A DNA stretch of 64,000 bases from Blattabacterium cuenoti (GTDB taxonomy: Bacteria; Bacteroidota; Bacteroidia; Flavobacteriales; Blattabacteriaceae), in NCBI RefSeq assembly GCF_014251375.1, contig NZ_CP059187.1, positions 372,001 through 436,000 on the forward strand. The letters are read 5' to 3'. The translations under genes were made by a program, and so were the position numbers. How positions within the stretch are numbered: position 1 is the first letter of the stretch; every line of letters starts with the position of its first letter. Positions 37,951 to 48,815 of the stretch are shown piece after piece. The notes under the pieces are model-generated. The model did no database searches and was not told the origin of the DNA. It saw only the letters and a list, made by a program, of their open reading frames with translations.

Positions 37951-38005
37951 AATATTATATTATCTTGAATATTTATTTATTTTCTTTGATTTTCCTTTCT
38001 TATTC

Positions 38006-40108
38006 TTATTGTTTTTTATCCAACTTCATCATATTTTCTGTAATATTAGAAGGAACTTTTTCATAATGAGAAAATTCCATAACAGAAGTCCCTCTTCCAG
38101 AAGAAAGAGTCCGAAGAACAGTAACATATCCAAACATTTCTGATAAAGGAACTAAAACTTGAATAACTTTTACATTATTACGACTACGACTTATCATATT
38201 CTGGACAATTCCTCTTCTCCGATTTAAATCTCCTATTATATCTCCCATGTTTTCTTCTGGAATTATTAATTCTAATTTCATTATAGGTTCTAACAAAACA
38301 GGTTTAGCTTTTTTAGCAGCTTCTTTAAATCCTAATTTTGCAGCTATTTCAAAAGATAGTTGATCAGAATCAACTGTATGATAAGAACCATCTAAAATAG
38401 TAATTTTTGCACTATCTATTTCATATCCGGATAAAGGTCCAATTTTCATCATCTCTTTACATCCTTTTTCTATAGAAGGAATATATTCTTTAGGAATGTT
38501 TCCACCTTTTATTTTGTTAACAAATTCTAATCCCCCCCCCATTTGATCACCTGGTTCTAATTTAAAAAATATATCTGCAAATTTTCCTTTTCCTCCTGTT
38601 TGTTTTTTGTAAATTTCCCTGTATTCTACTAAATTGGTCAATGCTTCTTTATATTCTACTTGAGGGTTTCCTTGATTAACTTCAACTTTAAATTCCCTTT
38701 TCATTCTATCTATAATAATTTCTAAATGTAATTCCCCCATCCCAGAAATAATAGTTTGACCTGTATAATTATCTGTACGTACTTGAAAAGTAGGATCTTC
38801 TTCCATCAATTTAGATAAAGCAAAACTCATTTTATCTATATCAGATTTGAATTTTGGTTCTATAGCAAATCCTATCACTGGATCAGGAAAAGATATTTTT
38901 TCTAATAAAATTGGAAATTTTTCATCACATAATGTATCACCGGTTTTGATATCTTTAAATCCAACTATAGCAGCAATATCTCCAGCACCTATTTCTGAAA
39001 TAGGATTTTGTTTATTAGCATGCATTTGATAAATTCTAGAAATTCTTTCTTTATTTCCTGATCTTGCATTAAAACTATATGATCCAGAATTTATTTTTCC
39101 AGAATAGACTCTAAAAAAAGCCAAACGTCCTACAAAAGGATCGCTTGCTATTTTAAATACTAAAGCTGAAAAAGGTTCTTTTTGACTAGGAGTTCTTTTT
39201 ACCTTCATTTGATTAATGGGGTTGATTCCAACAATATCTTTTCCCTCAATAGGAGAGGGTAAATAACGACAAATAGCATCTAACATTGCTTGAACTCCTT
39301 TATTCTTAAAAGAAGATCCACATAAAATAGGAATAACTTTCATTTTTATTGTATTCTTCTGTAAAGAATCGATTATTTCTTTTTCAGAAATAGAAGAAAA
39401 ATTATCATATAAAAATTTTTCCATAATTGCATCATCATATTCTGACAATGTTTCAATCAACTTATAACGGTAATCTTTTACCATATTTTTCATTTCAGTT
39501 TGGATAGGTTCTTTTCTATATGTCATTCCATAATTATTATCATCCCATATGATAGATTGATTAGAAATTAGATCAACTACTCCTATAAAATTATCACCAT
39601 ATCCAATAGGAATCTGCAATGGGATAGAATTCCCTCCTAAAATTTTTTCAATTTGTAAACAAACATTCAAAAAATCAGCGCCTTGTCTATCCATCTTATT
39701 TACAAATGCAATTCTAGGAATGCCATATTTATCTGCTTGTCTCCATACTGTTTCCGATTGAGGTTCCACCCCATCTACAGCACTAAATAACACTACCATA
39801 CCATCCAAAACTCTCATAGATCTTTCTACTTCTACGGTAAAATCAACATGTCCTGGAGTATCAATAATATTAATTTGATATTTTTTATTTTTATACATCC
39901 ATTCACAACGTGTTGAAGCAGATGTAATAGTAATTCCACGTTCTTGTTCTTGTAACATCCAATCCATTGTAGCGGCACCATCATGAACTTCTCCTATTTT
40001 GTGATTAATTCCCGTGTAAAACAAAATTCTTTCCGTAGTAGTAGTTTTTCCTGCATCTATATGCGCGGCAATCCCAATATTTCTTGTATATCTTAAATCT
40101 TTTTCCAT
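38006..40108 (-). CDS. fusA: Elongation factor G
   Basis: 700 residues, full length. The GTPase domain has [13 protein letters not shown], the switch [14 protein letters not shown] and N-K-M-D. Domains II-V follow, with G-M-G-E-L-H-L-E-I. It drives tRNA-mRNA translocation. A C9 tract (38532-38540) codes for Gly-Gly-Gly, unusual for such AT-rich DNA. Confidence 0.97.
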   Translation of the reverse strand: MEKDLRYTRNIGIAAHIDAGKTTTTERILFYTGINHKIGEVHDGAATMDWMLQEQERGITITSASTRCEWMYKNKKYQINIIDTPGHVDFTVEVERSMRVLDGMVVLFSAVDGVEPQSETVWRQADKYGIPRIAFVNKMDRQGADFLNVCLQIEKILGGNSIPLQIPIGYGDNFIGVVDLISNQSIIWDDNNYGMTYRKEPIQTEMKNMVKDYRYKLIETLSEYDDAIMEKFLYDNFSSISEKEIIDSLQKNTIKMKVIPILCGSSFKNKGVQAMLDAICRYLPSPIEGKDIVGINPINQMKVKRTPSQKEPFSALVFKIASDPFVGRLAFFRVYSGKINSGSYSFNARSGNKERISRIYQMHANKQNPISEIGAGDIAAIVGFKDIKTGDTLCDEKFPILLEKISFPDPVIGFAIEPKFKSDIDKMSFALSKLMEEDPTFQVRTDNYTGQTIISGMGELHLEIIIDRMKREFKVEVNQGNPQVEYKEALTNLVEYREIYKKQTGGKGKFADIFFKLEPGDQMGGGLEFVNKIKGGNIPKEYIPSIEKGCKEMMKIGPLSGYEIDSAKITILDGSYHTVDSDQLSFEIAAKLGFKEAAKKAKPVLLEPIMKLELIIPEENMGDIIGDLNRRRGIVQNMISRSRNNVKVIQVLVPLSEMFGYVTVLRTLSSGRGTSVMEFSHYEKVPSNITENMMKLDKKQ

Positions 40109-40118
40109 TCTCTATATT

Positions 40119-40604
40119 TTAAAAAAATCTAAAATGAGAAAATGCTTTATTGGATTCAGCCATTTTATGAATATTTTCTTTTCTTTTAATCGCTTCTCCT
40201 TGTTCTTTGAAAGCGTCCAATGTTTCATAAGCTAATTTATAAGACATTGTTTTTTCATTTTTTCTAATAGAAGCACAAGATATAAGCAATTTCATTGCTT
40301 TCGTAATCTTACTATTGGATGAAATAGGAATAGGGACTTGTATATTAGATCCTCCCATACGGCGATTTCTTACCTCCACATGAGGCATTATATTTCTTAA
40401 TCCTTCTTTCCATATTTCCAATGCGGATTTGACTTCCTTTTCTCCTTTAATTTCTTCTATTTTATTCATAGATTCATAAAATATTTTATACGCTAAACTT
40501 TTTTTTCCATTTTTCATTAAGTGATTAACAAATCGTGTCACTAAAGGATCATTAAACTTTGTATCAGGAAAATATATTTTTCTTTTTTTTTTAACTTTTC
40601 TCAT
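40119..40604 (-). CDS. rpsG: Ribosomal protein S7
   Basis: 161 residues. D-P-L-V-T-R-F-V-N-H-L-M, G-G-S-N-I-Q-V-P-I-P and N-K-A-F-S-H-F-R are conserved. It organises the 30S head. The ATG shares one base with the rpsL stop (TAATG), implying translational coupling. Confidence 0.96.
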   Translation of the reverse strand: MRKVKKKRKIYFPDTKFNDPLVTRFVNHLMKNGKKSLAYKIFYESMNKIEEIKGEKEVKSALEIWKEGLRNIMPHVEVRNRRMGGSNIQVPIPISSNSKITKAMKLLISCASIRKNEKTMSYKLAYETLDAFKEQGEAIKRKENIHKMAESNKAFSHFRFF

Positions 40605-40999
40605 TAATTATTTTTAATTTTTTTTTTATCCTCATTAGCTTTAGTTCCATATTTACTTCTACTTTTTCTTCTTCCATTTACTCCCGCAGTATCCCTAGCA
40701 CCACGTACTATTTTATATTTTACTCCAGGTAAATCTTTTACTCTTCCTCCTTTTACTAGAACTATAGAATGTTCTTGAAGATTATGTCCTTCTCCAATTA
40801 TATAACTAATAACTTCTTTTCCATTTGTAAAACGAACACGAGCAACTTTACGCATGGCCGAATTTGGTTTTTTTGGAGTAGTGGTATACACACGCGTACA
40901 AACACCTCTTTTTTGAGGACAAAATCCTAACGCTATAGATTTTCTTTTTTTAGGAACAGAAATTCTTCCTTTTCTAATTAACTGCTGTATGGTAGGCAT
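40604..40999 (-). CDS. rpsL: Ribosomal protein S12
   Basis: 131 residues. [24 protein letters not shown] and [11 protein letters not shown] are present, including the Lys in P-K-K-P-N-S that is mutated in streptomycin-resistant strains elsewhere; here it is the sensitive-type lysine. First gene of the str block. Confidence 0.97.
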   Translation of the reverse strand: MPTIQQLIRKGRISVPKKRKSIALGFCPQKRGVCTRVYTTTPKKPNSAMRKVARVRFTNGKEVISYIIGEGHNLQEHSIVLVKGGRVKDLPGVKYKIVRGARDTAGVNGRRKSRSKYGTKANEDKKKIKNN

Positions 41000-41026
41000 T
41001 TTTTTCTTAAATAATAATAAATAAAA

Positions 41027-41848
41027 CTAAAAATGATTTATATAAATTTTTTCATTCTGAAAAGGTTCTTCTTCCCAAGATTGAATATTAAGTTCTTTAT
41101 AAATATACTGAAAAGTAGAAAGTAAGCATGGAAATCCATCCACAATAGCTACATTGTGTTCAAAATGAGAAGAGATATTTTTATCTGACGTTGTAATAGT
41201 CCATCCATCATTATGGAAAAAAACTTCTGGAGATCCTTTATTAACCATAGGTTCTATAGAAAGGACAAATCCTTCTTTAAGTTTCAATCCTTTTCCTTTT
41301 TCTCCAAAATTAGGTACTTGTGGATCTTCATGCATTTTTTTTCCTAATCCATGGCCGACAAGATCTTTCACTACGCTATATCCATTTTTTTCTATACAAT
41401 TTTGTATAGAAAACCCAATATCTCCAATATAATTTTCATTTTTACATTTAGAAACTCCAATATAGAGAGATTTTTTAGAACAATCAAGAAATTTTTTTAT
41501 GTTATTTGAAACTTCTCCTACTTCAAAAGTATAAGCATGTTCTCCATAAAATCCATTCATATAAACTCCACAATCTATAGATAATATATCTCCATTACAT
41601 AATGGAGTTTGATTAGGGACACCATGTACTACCTGATGGTTAGGAGATGCACACAAAGTGTTTGGAAAATCATATAAACCCAAAAAAGCGGGAATCCCCC
41701 CATGATCTCTAATATAATTTTCAGCAAGTTTATCTAAATAAAGTGTGTTTACTCCAGGTTTTATTTCTTTAGCTAACATTCCTAATGTTTTAGATGCTAA
41801 AAATGCACTTTTCTTAATCAAGATTATTTCTTCTATAGTTTTTACCAT
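41027..41848 (-). CDS. map: Methionine aminopeptidase type I
   Basis: 273 residues of the pita-bread fold. Ligand segments are I-D-C-G-V (first Asp), G-F-Y-G-E-H-A-Y (where the second Asp is expected but Glu is found), G-H-G-L-G (His), S-I-E-P-M (Glu) and F-E-H-N-V-A-I (Glu). It removes N-terminal Met from new proteins. It has about 20 extra C-terminal residues. It lies 27 nt downstream of gpmI's neighbour region and just before rpsL on the same strand, so it may be cotranscribed with the str genes. Confidence 0.93.
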   Translation of the reverse strand: MVKTIEEIILIKKSAFLASKTLGMLAKEIKPGVNTLYLDKLAENYIRDHGGIPAFLGLYDFPNTLCASPNHQVVHGVPNQTPLCNGDILSIDCGVYMNGFYGEHAYTFEVGEVSNNIKKFLDCSKKSLYIGVSKCKNENYIGDIGFSIQNCIEKNGYSVVKDLVGHGLGKKMHEDPQVPNFGEKGKGLKLKEGFVLSIEPMVNKGSPEVFFHNDGWTITTSDKNISSHFEHNVAIVDGFPCLLSTFQYIYKELNIQSWEEEPFQNEKIYINHF

Positions 41849-41901
41849 ATTTATTATTCATTCATCTTGTTGTATTCTTTTTTTTTAAAAAAAACTACTA
41901 A

Positions 41902-43437
41902 CTAACTTAATAATATAGAATTTCCACTCATCTCATTTGGTTTTGGCAAATTCATTAATTGAAGTATAGTCGGAGCTACATCTGATAAAACAGATTCTTT
42001 TTTCAAAATATTTTTTTTGTTTTTAAATTCTTTACCTAATAAAATAAAGGGGACCAAAGAACTTGTATGAGAAGTATTTGGAGTTCCATCAGAATTTATC
42101 ATATAATCTGCATTTCCATGATCTCCAACTATAATAACTGTATATGAATTTTTCATAGATTCTTTAAAACAAATTTTTACACATTCATCTACAAATTCAC
42201 AAGCTGTAATAGTTTCTTTCATTTTTCCAGTATGACCTACCATATCTGGATTGGAAAAATTTAAACAGATAAAATCTGCTTTCTTTTTTTTTATTTGAGG
42301 AACAATCTGATTTACAATTATTTTTGCGCTCATTTTAGGTTCTAAATCGTAAGTGGATACTTTAGGAGAAGTACATAAAATTCGGGTTTCTCCAGAAAAA
42401 GGAATTTCACGTCCTCCTGAAAAAAAATAAGTTACATGTGGATATTTTTCTGTTTCTGCAATTCGGATTTGTTTTTTTCCTTTTTTTTCCAATACTTCCC
42501 CTAAAGTATTCGACAAATTTTTCTTCTTAAAAAGAACATAAATATCTTCATACTTTTGATTATAACAAGTCATAGTAACATAATATAGATCTAATTTATC
42601 ATTATTGTTTGACAAAAAATTATTATTATATCCTGTTAAACATTCAGTAATTTGTCTAGATCTATCCGAACGAAAATTAAAACAAAAAACAACATCTCCT
42701 TTTTTGATTCTAGAAATAGGATTTCCAAAAGAATCAACAACTATTAGAGGAAATAAAAATTCATCAGTAATTTTTTTATTATAAGATATTTCTATAGATT
42801 TTACCACATTATTAGTATACATTCCTTTAGAATGTACCATAGCATCATATGCTATTTTAATTCTTTTCCATCTTTTATCTCGATCCATAGAATAATACCG
42901 CCCAATAACTGTAGATAATTGACCTACAGAATGATTCATCATATTTAAAAGACTTTTAACATAAAAAATCCCACTATTTGGAGAAGTATCCCGTCCATCT
43001 GTAAACGCATGAACAAAAACATTTTTTATTTTTTTTCTATGCGCTATTTTTAGCAAATGAAAAAGATGATTCATATGTGAATGAACCCCTCCATCAGATA
43101 ATAATCCAATAAAATGAATGTTTTTTTCACAAGAATGAACATAATCAAAAACAGGATCAATCTTTTTTTGAAAAGATCCTTTTTTAATAGATTTATTTAT
43201 TTCTTCTAAACTTTGAATCACTTTCCTTCCAGAACCTAAATTTATATGACCTACTTCAGAATTCCCCATTTGTCCTTTTGGTAATCCAACAAGTAATCCA
43301 GAAGCATGTAGTTTGCTAAAAGGATAATTCATATGACAAAAATCAATAAAAGGAGTATTTGCTTGATAAATAGCAGAACTCTTTTTCACAGAAGTGAGCC
43401 CCCATCCGTCTAATATAATCAATATTAATTTTCTCAT
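41902..43437 (-). CDS. gpmI: Phosphoglycerate mutase, cofactor-independent
   Basis: 511 residues of the alkaline-phosphatase superfamily. L-I-L-D-G-W-G at the start, the catalytic Ser in M-G-N-S-E-V-G-H-I-N-L-G-S-G, D-G-R-D, R-S-D-R and the late V-G-D-H-G-N-A-D metal site are all there. It interconverts 3- and 2-phosphoglycerate, next to enolase in glycolysis/gluconeogenesis. An 81-nt gap separates it from tsf. Confidence 0.96.
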   Translation of the reverse strand: MRKLILIILDGWGLTSVKKSSAIYQANTPFIDFCHMNYPFSKLHASGLLVGLPKGQMGNSEVGHINLGSGRKVIQSLEEINKSIKKGSFQKKIDPVFDYVHSCEKNIHFIGLLSDGGVHSHMNHLFHLLKIAHRKKIKNVFVHAFTDGRDTSPNSGIFYVKSLLNMMNHSVGQLSTVIGRYYSMDRDKRWKRIKIAYDAMVHSKGMYTNNVVKSIEISYNKKITDEFLFPLIVVDSFGNPISRIKKGDVVFCFNFRSDRSRQITECLTGYNNNFLSNNNDKLDLYYVTMTCYNQKYEDIYVLFKKKNLSNTLGEVLEKKGKKQIRIAETEKYPHVTYFFSGGREIPFSGETRILCTSPKVSTYDLEPKMSAKIIVNQIVPQIKKKKADFICLNFSNPDMVGHTGKMKETITACEFVDECVKICFKESMKNSYTVIIVGDHGNADYMINSDGTPNTSHTSSLVPFILLGKEFKNKKNILKKESVLSDVAPTILQLMNLPKPNEMSGNSILLS

Positions 43438-43518
43438 ATCCTTATTTAAATAAATAATATTGTTATAATAATAACTATCTAATAATAAAAGTATTATATA
43501 ACGTTTAAATGTTTAAAT

Positions 43519-44343
43519 TTAATGAATAGTTACTCTTTTGTAAAGAGTAATTTTTAAATTCTTGTTATATTTATTAATATATTCTTGAATAGTTATTTTG
43601 TTGTTTTTTATAAATTTTTGATGAACAAGTGTATTTTTTAACAAAAACTTTCTAGTTTTTCCTTGAATTATTTTTTCAGTGGTTTTACGATCTATTTTTT
43701 TACTATTGATTTGATATTGAATAATATCAATTTCTTCTTTTATCAAAGAATCTGGAACTGTTTTTTCATCAATAGCTATCGGATTCATAGCAGTTACATG
43801 CATTGCGATATTTCTTGCAATCAAATCGTTTATTCCTTTTTGAGAAGAAAAACCAACTAAAGTAGAAATTTTATTATTGTGTGTATAACTAGAAACAAAA
43901 GTAGCATCTATCCTTTCAAAAAATTTTAATTCCAGTCTTTCTCCTACAATCCCCATTTTTTCATAGATCATTTCTTCAATATTTTTTTCATTCAGACGAC
44001 TAGACAAAAATTCTTTTTTATTATTATATGATAATGAATGATCAGATAATTTTTTTAAAAAATTCAAAAAAACAGAACTCTTAGAAAGAAAATCAGTTTC
44101 ACAACTCAATCCTATAATTGTTCCACAAGTACGATCCATATTTACAGAAGAAAAAACACCCCCTTCTTTCATTTCAAAAGAAGAACGATTCATGGCTATT
44201 TCTTTTCCTATTTTTCTTAAAAAAATTACTGCATCATCAAAATTTCCATTAGTCTCTATCAAAGCTTTTTTACAATCCATTATTCCAACTCCAGTTTTTT
44301 TTCTCAGCTTAAAAATTTGATCGGAAGAAATTTTTTTTTTCAT
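43519..44343 (-). CDS. tsf: Elongation factor Ts
   Basis: 274 residues. L-R-K-K-T-G-V-G-I-M-D-C-K-K-A-L is the N-terminal signature that contacts EF-Tu; the core has L-S-C-E-T-D-F and A-M-H-V-T-A-M-N-P. It recycles EF-Tu-GDP. It follows rpsB by 2 nt, the classic rpsB-tsf pair. Confidence 0.96.
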   Translation of the reverse strand: MKKKISSDQIFKLRKKTGVGIMDCKKALIETNGNFDDAVIFLRKIGKEIAMNRSSFEMKEGGVFSSVNMDRTCGTIIGLSCETDFLSKSSVFLNFLKKLSDHSLSYNNKKEFLSSRLNEKNIEEMIYEKMGIVGERLELKFFERIDATFVSSYTHNNKISTLVGFSSQKGINDLIARNIAMHVTAMNPIAIDEKTVPDSLIKEEIDIIQYQINSKKIDRKTTEKIIQGKTRKFLLKNTLVHQKFIKNNKITIQEYINKYNKNLKITLYKRVTIH

Positions 44344-44345
44344 AA

Positions 44346-45092
44346 CTATTTATTATGATTGGGCCCAACATTTTTTTGATTTTCTTCATGTTCTTTTTCT
44401 TTCTTCAAAGAAGAAATTCCTTGTTGTATTGCTTCTGAAACAAACTGCAAAATAACATTAATAGATTTAGAAGAATCATCATTTGATGGAATAGGATATT
44501 TAATTCCATTTGGATCTGTATTAGTATCTACCATTGCAAAAACTGGTATATTCAATTTTATAGATTCAGACAAAGCAATTTTTTCTTTGTAGGGATCTAC
44601 TAAAAAAACTCCACCCGGAAGATGATTCATGAGAGAAATACTCCCCAAATTTTTATATAGTTTTTCATACAATCTATTTATTAATAATCTTTCTTTTTTT
44701 GATAGTGTATTGAAAGTTCCGTTTTTCTTCATTCTTTCTATATTGTTCATTTTTTTCACAGATTTACGAATAGTAGTAAAATTTGTTAATAACCCACCTA
44801 ACCATCTTTCTGTAACAAAAGGCATATTTACTTTTTTTGCGTAAAATGAAATTTTTTCTTTTGCTTGAGCTTTCGTTCCTACTAACAGAATTTTTTTACC
44901 AAGAGAAACAATTTTTTTGATTCCATTGCAAGCATCTTTAAGTTGTATTATTGTTTTAGATAAATCTATGATATGAATTCCTCCTTTTTTCATGAAAATA
45001 AAAGGGCGCATGTTTGGATTCCATTTTCTTGCAATGTGACCAAAGTGAACTCCGGCTTTCAATAAATCTTGAGTATTAACTTTTATTTCCAT
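44346..45092 (-). CDS. rpsB: Ribosomal protein S2
   Basis: 248 residues. L-L-K-A-G-V-H-F-G-H, K-W-N-P-N-M-R-P-F-I and V-D-T-N-T-D-P-N are standard S2 motifs. The C-terminus has a charged low-complexity tail. Runs in a rplM-rpsI-rpsB-tsf order. Confidence 0.96.
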   Translation of the reverse strand: MEIKVNTQDLLKAGVHFGHIARKWNPNMRPFIFMKKGGIHIIDLSKTIIQLKDACNGIKKIVSLGKKILLVGTKAQAKEKISFYAKKVNMPFVTERWLGGLLTNFTTIRKSVKKMNNIERMKKNGTFNTLSKKERLLINRLYEKLYKNLGSISLMNHLPGGVFLVDPYKEKIALSESIKLNIPVFAMVDTNTDPNGIKYPIPSNDDSSKSINVILQFVSEAIQQGISSLKKEKEHEENQKNVGPNHNK

Positions 45093-45112
45093 TTAATTTT
45101 TCAATTAAGAAA

Positions 45113-45493
45113 TTAACGTTTTGAAAATTGATATTTTTTTCTTGCTTTTTTTTGTCCAAATTTTTTTCTTTCTACTTCTCTAGAATCTCTTGTTAACAAT
45201 CCATCAGATTTTAATGTACTTCTATTTTTTAAATCTAATTCGCAAAGTGCACGAGATATCGCAAGACGAATTGCTTCTGCTTGACCATTAATCCCCCCCC
45301 CATTAACTTTAATATCAATATCAAATTGATTAACTTGGTTTAATATCTTAAGTGGATATAAAATTTTATCATAAATACTTCTTGAAAAATATTTTTTATA
45401 TTCTCTAGAATTAATTGTAATTATTCCACTTCCTTCTTTCAAGTATATCCGTGCTAGAGATCTTTTTCTTCTTCCTATTGAATGAATAATCAT
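45113..45493 (-). CDS. rpsI: Ribosomal protein S9
   Basis: 126 residues. I-G-R-R-K-R-S-L-A-R, V-N-G-G-G-I-N-G-Q-A-E-A-I-R and the basic C-terminus with terminal S-K-R, which reaches the P-site tRNA. The Gly-Gly-Gly codons form a C9 tract at 45293-45301. Start overlaps the rplM stop by 4 nt. Confidence 0.96.
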   Translation of the reverse strand: MIIHSIGRRKRSLARIYLKEGSGIITINSREYKKYFSRSIYDKILYPLKILNQVNQFDIDIKVNGGGINGQAEAIRLAISRALCELDLKNRSTLKSDGLLTRDSREVERKKFGQKKARKKYQFSKR

Positions 45494-45936
45494 TTCAAAT
45501 AAACAGGTTTTTGAGATTGATAATTATGTTTACTTCCATAATATACATGAAGATTTTTTATAATTTTTCTTCCTAAACGATTTTTAGGAATCATTCCTTT
45601 CACCGCTTTATATATTAATATTCTAGGATCTTTCTTGAAAAGATTCTTTACAGAAACTATTTTTCTTCCTCCAGGAAATCCAGTGTAACGAATATATTTT
45701 TTATTAATCCATTTTTTTCCAGAAAGTTTTATTTTTTCTGAATTAATGACAATTACATGATCTCCGCAATCGACATGTGGAGAAAAAATAGATTTATGTT
45801 TTCCTCTTATTCTTAAAGCAACTTGAGAAGAAAATCTTCCAAGATATTGATTTTCAGCATCCATTACAACCCACATTTTTTTAGTTTTAGTAGTAGAATT
45901 ATTAAAAAAAGTGGTTTTAAAACTTAATGGGTCCAT
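45490..45936 (-). CDS. rplM: Ribosomal protein L13
   Basis: 148 residues. W-V-V-M-D-A-E-N-Q-Y-L-G-R-F-S-S-Q-V-A, P-H-V-D-C-G-D-H-V-I-V-I-N and M-I-P-K-N-R-L-G-R are L13 hallmarks. First gene of the rplM-rpsI-rpsB-tsf run; divergent from dnaK across 245 nt with no exact TAnnTTTG on either strand. Confidence 0.96.
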   Translation of the reverse strand: MDPLSFKTTFFNNSTTKTKKMWVVMDAENQYLGRFSSQVALRIRGKHKSIFSPHVDCGDHVIVINSEKIKLSGKKWINKKYIRYTGFPGGRKIVSVKNLFKKDPRILIYKAVKGMIPKNRLGRKIIKNLHVYYGSKHNYQSQKPVYLK

Positions 45937-46181
45937 GTATTAGATTTAGAATCTTTTGTTAATAATTTGTTAATGAATAAATATGAAATATAAGAAAAAA
46001 ATAATAATAAATGACTTTTTGTCATAAAAAAACAAATTATTTTTTTTCTACATTAGAATTGTATTGTCATACACAATTTTTCTATTACTTTAAAAGAGAT
46101 CTATTTTCATTTTTTCATTAGATTTCATTTATGGCATAATGATTGAAGTATTTAAATTTATGAAAAAAACGTAATAAAAAA

Positions 46182-48098
46182 ATGAGTAAAATTATAGGTA
46201 TAGACTTAGGAACTACAAATTCTTGTGTAGCTGTAATGGAAGTTAATGATCCTGTTGTTATCCCTAATTCAGAAGGAAAAAGAACAACACCTTCAATTGT
46301 TGCTTTTGTAGATAGTGGAGAAAGGAAAATAGGAGATCCAGCAAAAAGACAAGCCGTAACAAATCCACAAAAAACCATTTTTTCAATAAAACGTTTTATG
46401 GGGAGAATGTATTCTGAAGTTTCAGAAGAATTAAAACATATTCCTTATAAAGTTGTGAAAGGTGGCAACAATACGCCAAGAGTTGATATAGAAAAAAGAT
46501 TATATGCTCCTCAAGAAATATCTGCTATGATACTTCAAAAAATGAAAAAAACTGCTGAAGATTATTTAGGAGAAGAAATAAATAGAGCGGTAATCACAGT
46601 TCCCGCGTATTTTAATGACGCACAAAGACAAGCAACTAAAGAAGCGGGAGAAATCTCAGGATTAAAAGTAGAAAGAATTATAAATGAACCAACAGCAGCC
46701 GCATTGGCATATGGATTGGATAAAAGCAACCAAAATAAAAAAATAGTTGTATATGATTTAGGGGGAGGAACTTTTGATGTTTCTATTTTAGAATTAGGAG
46801 ATGGAGTTTTTGAAGTTCTTTCTACAAATGGGGATACTCATTTAGGAGGGGATAATTTTGATCAAGTTATAATAGATTATTTTTCTAATGAATTTCAATC
46901 TAAAGAAGGAATTGATCTTAGAAAAGATCCTATGGCATTACAACGTTTAAAAGAAGCTTCAGAAAAAGCGAAAATAGAATTATCATCTTCTACACAAACA
47001 GAAATCAATTTACCATATATTACAGCAACAGAATCTGGGCCGAAACATTTGGTGATAACTCTTACTAGAGCAAAATTTGAACAATTATCTGAAAGTTTAA
47101 TACGTCGTTCCATAGATCCATGTTCTAAAGCTTTAGATGATGCAGGATTAACTACAAAAGATATAAATGAAGTGATTTTAGTTGGAGGATCAACGAGAAT
47201 TCCGAAAGTACAAGAAAGCGTTGAAAAATTTTTTCAAAGAAAACCGTCTAAAGGAGTTAATCCAGATGAAGTAGTAGCAATTGGAGCGGCTATACAAGGA
47301 GGAGTTTTAACAGGAGATGTACAAGATGTGTTATTACTTGACGTTACTCCTTTATCTTTAGGAATTGAAACATTAGGAGGAGTTTTTACTAAACTTATTG
47401 ATTCTAATACTACTATACCAACTAAAAAATCAGAAATATTTTCTACTGCATCTGACAATCAATCAGCAGTTACTATCCGTGTAGGACAAGGAGAAAGATC
47501 CATGTTTAACGATAATAAAGAAATAGGGAGATTTGATTTAGTGGATATTCCACCAGCACCTAGAGGAACTCCTCAAATAGAAGTTACTTTTGATATAGAC
47601 GCAAATGGAATTCTCCATGTATCAGCAAAAGATAAAGGAACTGGAAAAAAACAATCAATACGTATTGAAACATCTTCTGGATTAAATCAAGAAGAAATAG
47701 AAAAAATGAAAAAAGAAGCAAAAGAAAACGCTAAAGAGGATGAAAAAATAAAGGAAGAAATAAATAAGTTTAACGCTGCAGATAATCAAATATTTCAAAC
47801 AGAAAAACAATTAAAAGATTATGGAAATAAGTTATCTGAAAAAAACAAAAAAAATATTGAAGAATCTTTAAAAAATTTGAAAGATGCCTATAATAAAAAA
47901 GATCTTATAGCTATTGATAATAGCATGAAAAAATTAAATGATGCTTGGACTAGTTCTTCAAAAGAACTTTATGAAAATAAAAAAAACAATAAAAATGATG
48001 ATACTGACACTAATAATACAAATACAAAAAATGATGAAGAAAAAAACAATAAAGGAAACGAAAACATACAAGATGTTGATTATGAAGAGGTAAAATAA
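46182..48098 (+). CDS. dnaK: Chaperone DnaK (Hsp70)
   Basis: 638 residues. The ATPase domain begins [11 protein letters not shown] and has [12 protein letters not shown] and V-G-G-S-T-R-I-P; the substrate domain has [11 protein letters not shown] charged Asn/Lys/Asp tail leads to the conserved end D-V-D-Y-E-E-V-K. It folds and protects proteins, and is often abundant in reduced endosymbionts. No CIRCE repeat is seen upstream. Confidence 0.98.
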   Translation: MSKIIGIDLGTTNSCVAVMEVNDPVVIPNSEGKRTTPSIVAFVDSGERKIGDPAKRQAVTNPQKTIFSIKRFMGRMYSEVSEELKHIPYKVVKGGNNTPRVDIEKRLYAPQEISAMILQKMKKTAEDYLGEEINRAVITVPAYFNDAQRQATKEAGEISGLKVERIINEPTAAALAYGLDKSNQNKKIVVYDLGGGTFDVSILELGDGVFEVLSTNGDTHLGGDNFDQVIIDYFSNEFQSKEGIDLRKDPMALQRLKEASEKAKIELSSSTQTEINLPYITATESGPKHLVITLTRAKFEQLSESLIRRSIDPCSKALDDAGLTTKDINEVILVGGSTRIPKVQESVEKFFQRKPSKGVNPDEVVAIGAAIQGGVLTGDVQDVLLLDVTPLSLGIETLGGVFTKLIDSNTTIPTKKSEIFSTASDNQSAVTIRVGQGERSMFNDNKEIGRFDLVDIPPAPRGTPQIEVTFDIDANGILHVSAKDKGTGKKQSIRIETSSGLNQEEIEKMKKEAKENAKEDEKIKEEINKFNAADNQIFQTEKQLKDYGNKLSEKNKKNIEESLKNLKDAYNKKDLIAIDNSMKKLNDAWTSSSKELYENKKNNKNDDTDTNNTNTKNDEEKNNKGNENIQDVDYEEVK

Positions 48099-48119
48099 AT
48101 ATAAAAAAAAAAAGGGAGT

Positions 48120-48779
48120 TCATGGAATAATAGAAATTTTTGTTTTCCCTCCAATTACTTTTTCTCCATTCTTTATCAAAAGAATAGAATTTAATGGTAG
48201 ATAAATATCTACTCTTGATCCAAACTTAATGAAACCAAATTCTTCTCCCTTTTTCACAAAAAAACCTTCCTTAGCATAAAGGACAATACGACGAGCTAAA
48301 AATCCAGCTATTTGTCTAAATAGAATTTTTTGTTTTTTTTTGTTTTCTATGACAATAGTACTTCGTTCATTATTCAATGATGCTTTTTGAAACCAAGCTA
48401 TGAGGTATTTTCCGGGATGATATTTGACATAAATAATTTTTCCGGAAATAGGAAATCTATTAACATGAACATTAAAAGGAGACATAAAAATAGATATGCA
48501 TATACAATATTTTTGTAAATACTCATTTTCAAAAGATTTTTTTATATCTACAATTTTTCCATCAGCGGGAGAAATAATTTCTTTTTCATTCTCACTGTAG
48601 GGAAAATTTCTTTTCGGATTTCTAAAAAAAAATAAAAGAAAAATATATAGAGAAATCAATAATACAGATATAAAAAAATTAGTTAGTTTGGAAAATAAAA
48701 AAATAGATAAAAAAATGAATAAAAAAATTATAAAAAATGCATATATCAAAAAAGTAACTCCTTCTTTATGAATAATCAT
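48120..48779 (-). CDS. psd: Phosphatidylserine decarboxylase
   Basis: 219 residues, the short archaeal/Bacteroidetes-type Psd. Hydrophobic N-terminal segments are followed by I-S-P-A-D-G-K-I-V-D, S-I-F-M-S-P-F-N-V-H-V-N-R and the processing site F-I-K-F-G-S-R-V-D, where the Ser after Gly becomes the pyruvoyl group. It makes phosphatidylethanolamine at the membrane. It is last of rsfS-ftsH-cdsA-psd and converges on dnaK with 21 nt between stops. Confidence 0.94.
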   Translation of the reverse strand: MIIHKEGVTFLIYAFFIIFLFIFLSIFLFSKLTNFFISVLLISLYIFLLFFFRNPKRNFPYSENEKEIISPADGKIVDIKKSFENEYLQKYCICISIFMSPFNVHVNRFPISGKIIYVKYHPGKYLIAWFQKASLNNERSTIVIENKKKQKILFRQIAGFLARRIVLYAKEGFFVKKGEEFGFIKFGSRVDIYLPLNSILLIKNGEKVIGGKTKISIIP

Positions 48780-48815
48780 TAATTTTAATGAATTAATAAA
48801 TAATAAAAAAATGGA

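Noticed and set aside
46011-46025. ATGAC/GTCAT hairpin between rplM and dnaK
   Set aside because: A 5-bp stem with a T5 loop is too weak to call a terminator or operator, and both flanking genes point away from it.
46140-46181. CIRCE or other heat-shock operator before dnaK
   Set aside because: No inverted repeat resembling TTAGCACTC-N9-GAGTGCTAA is present.
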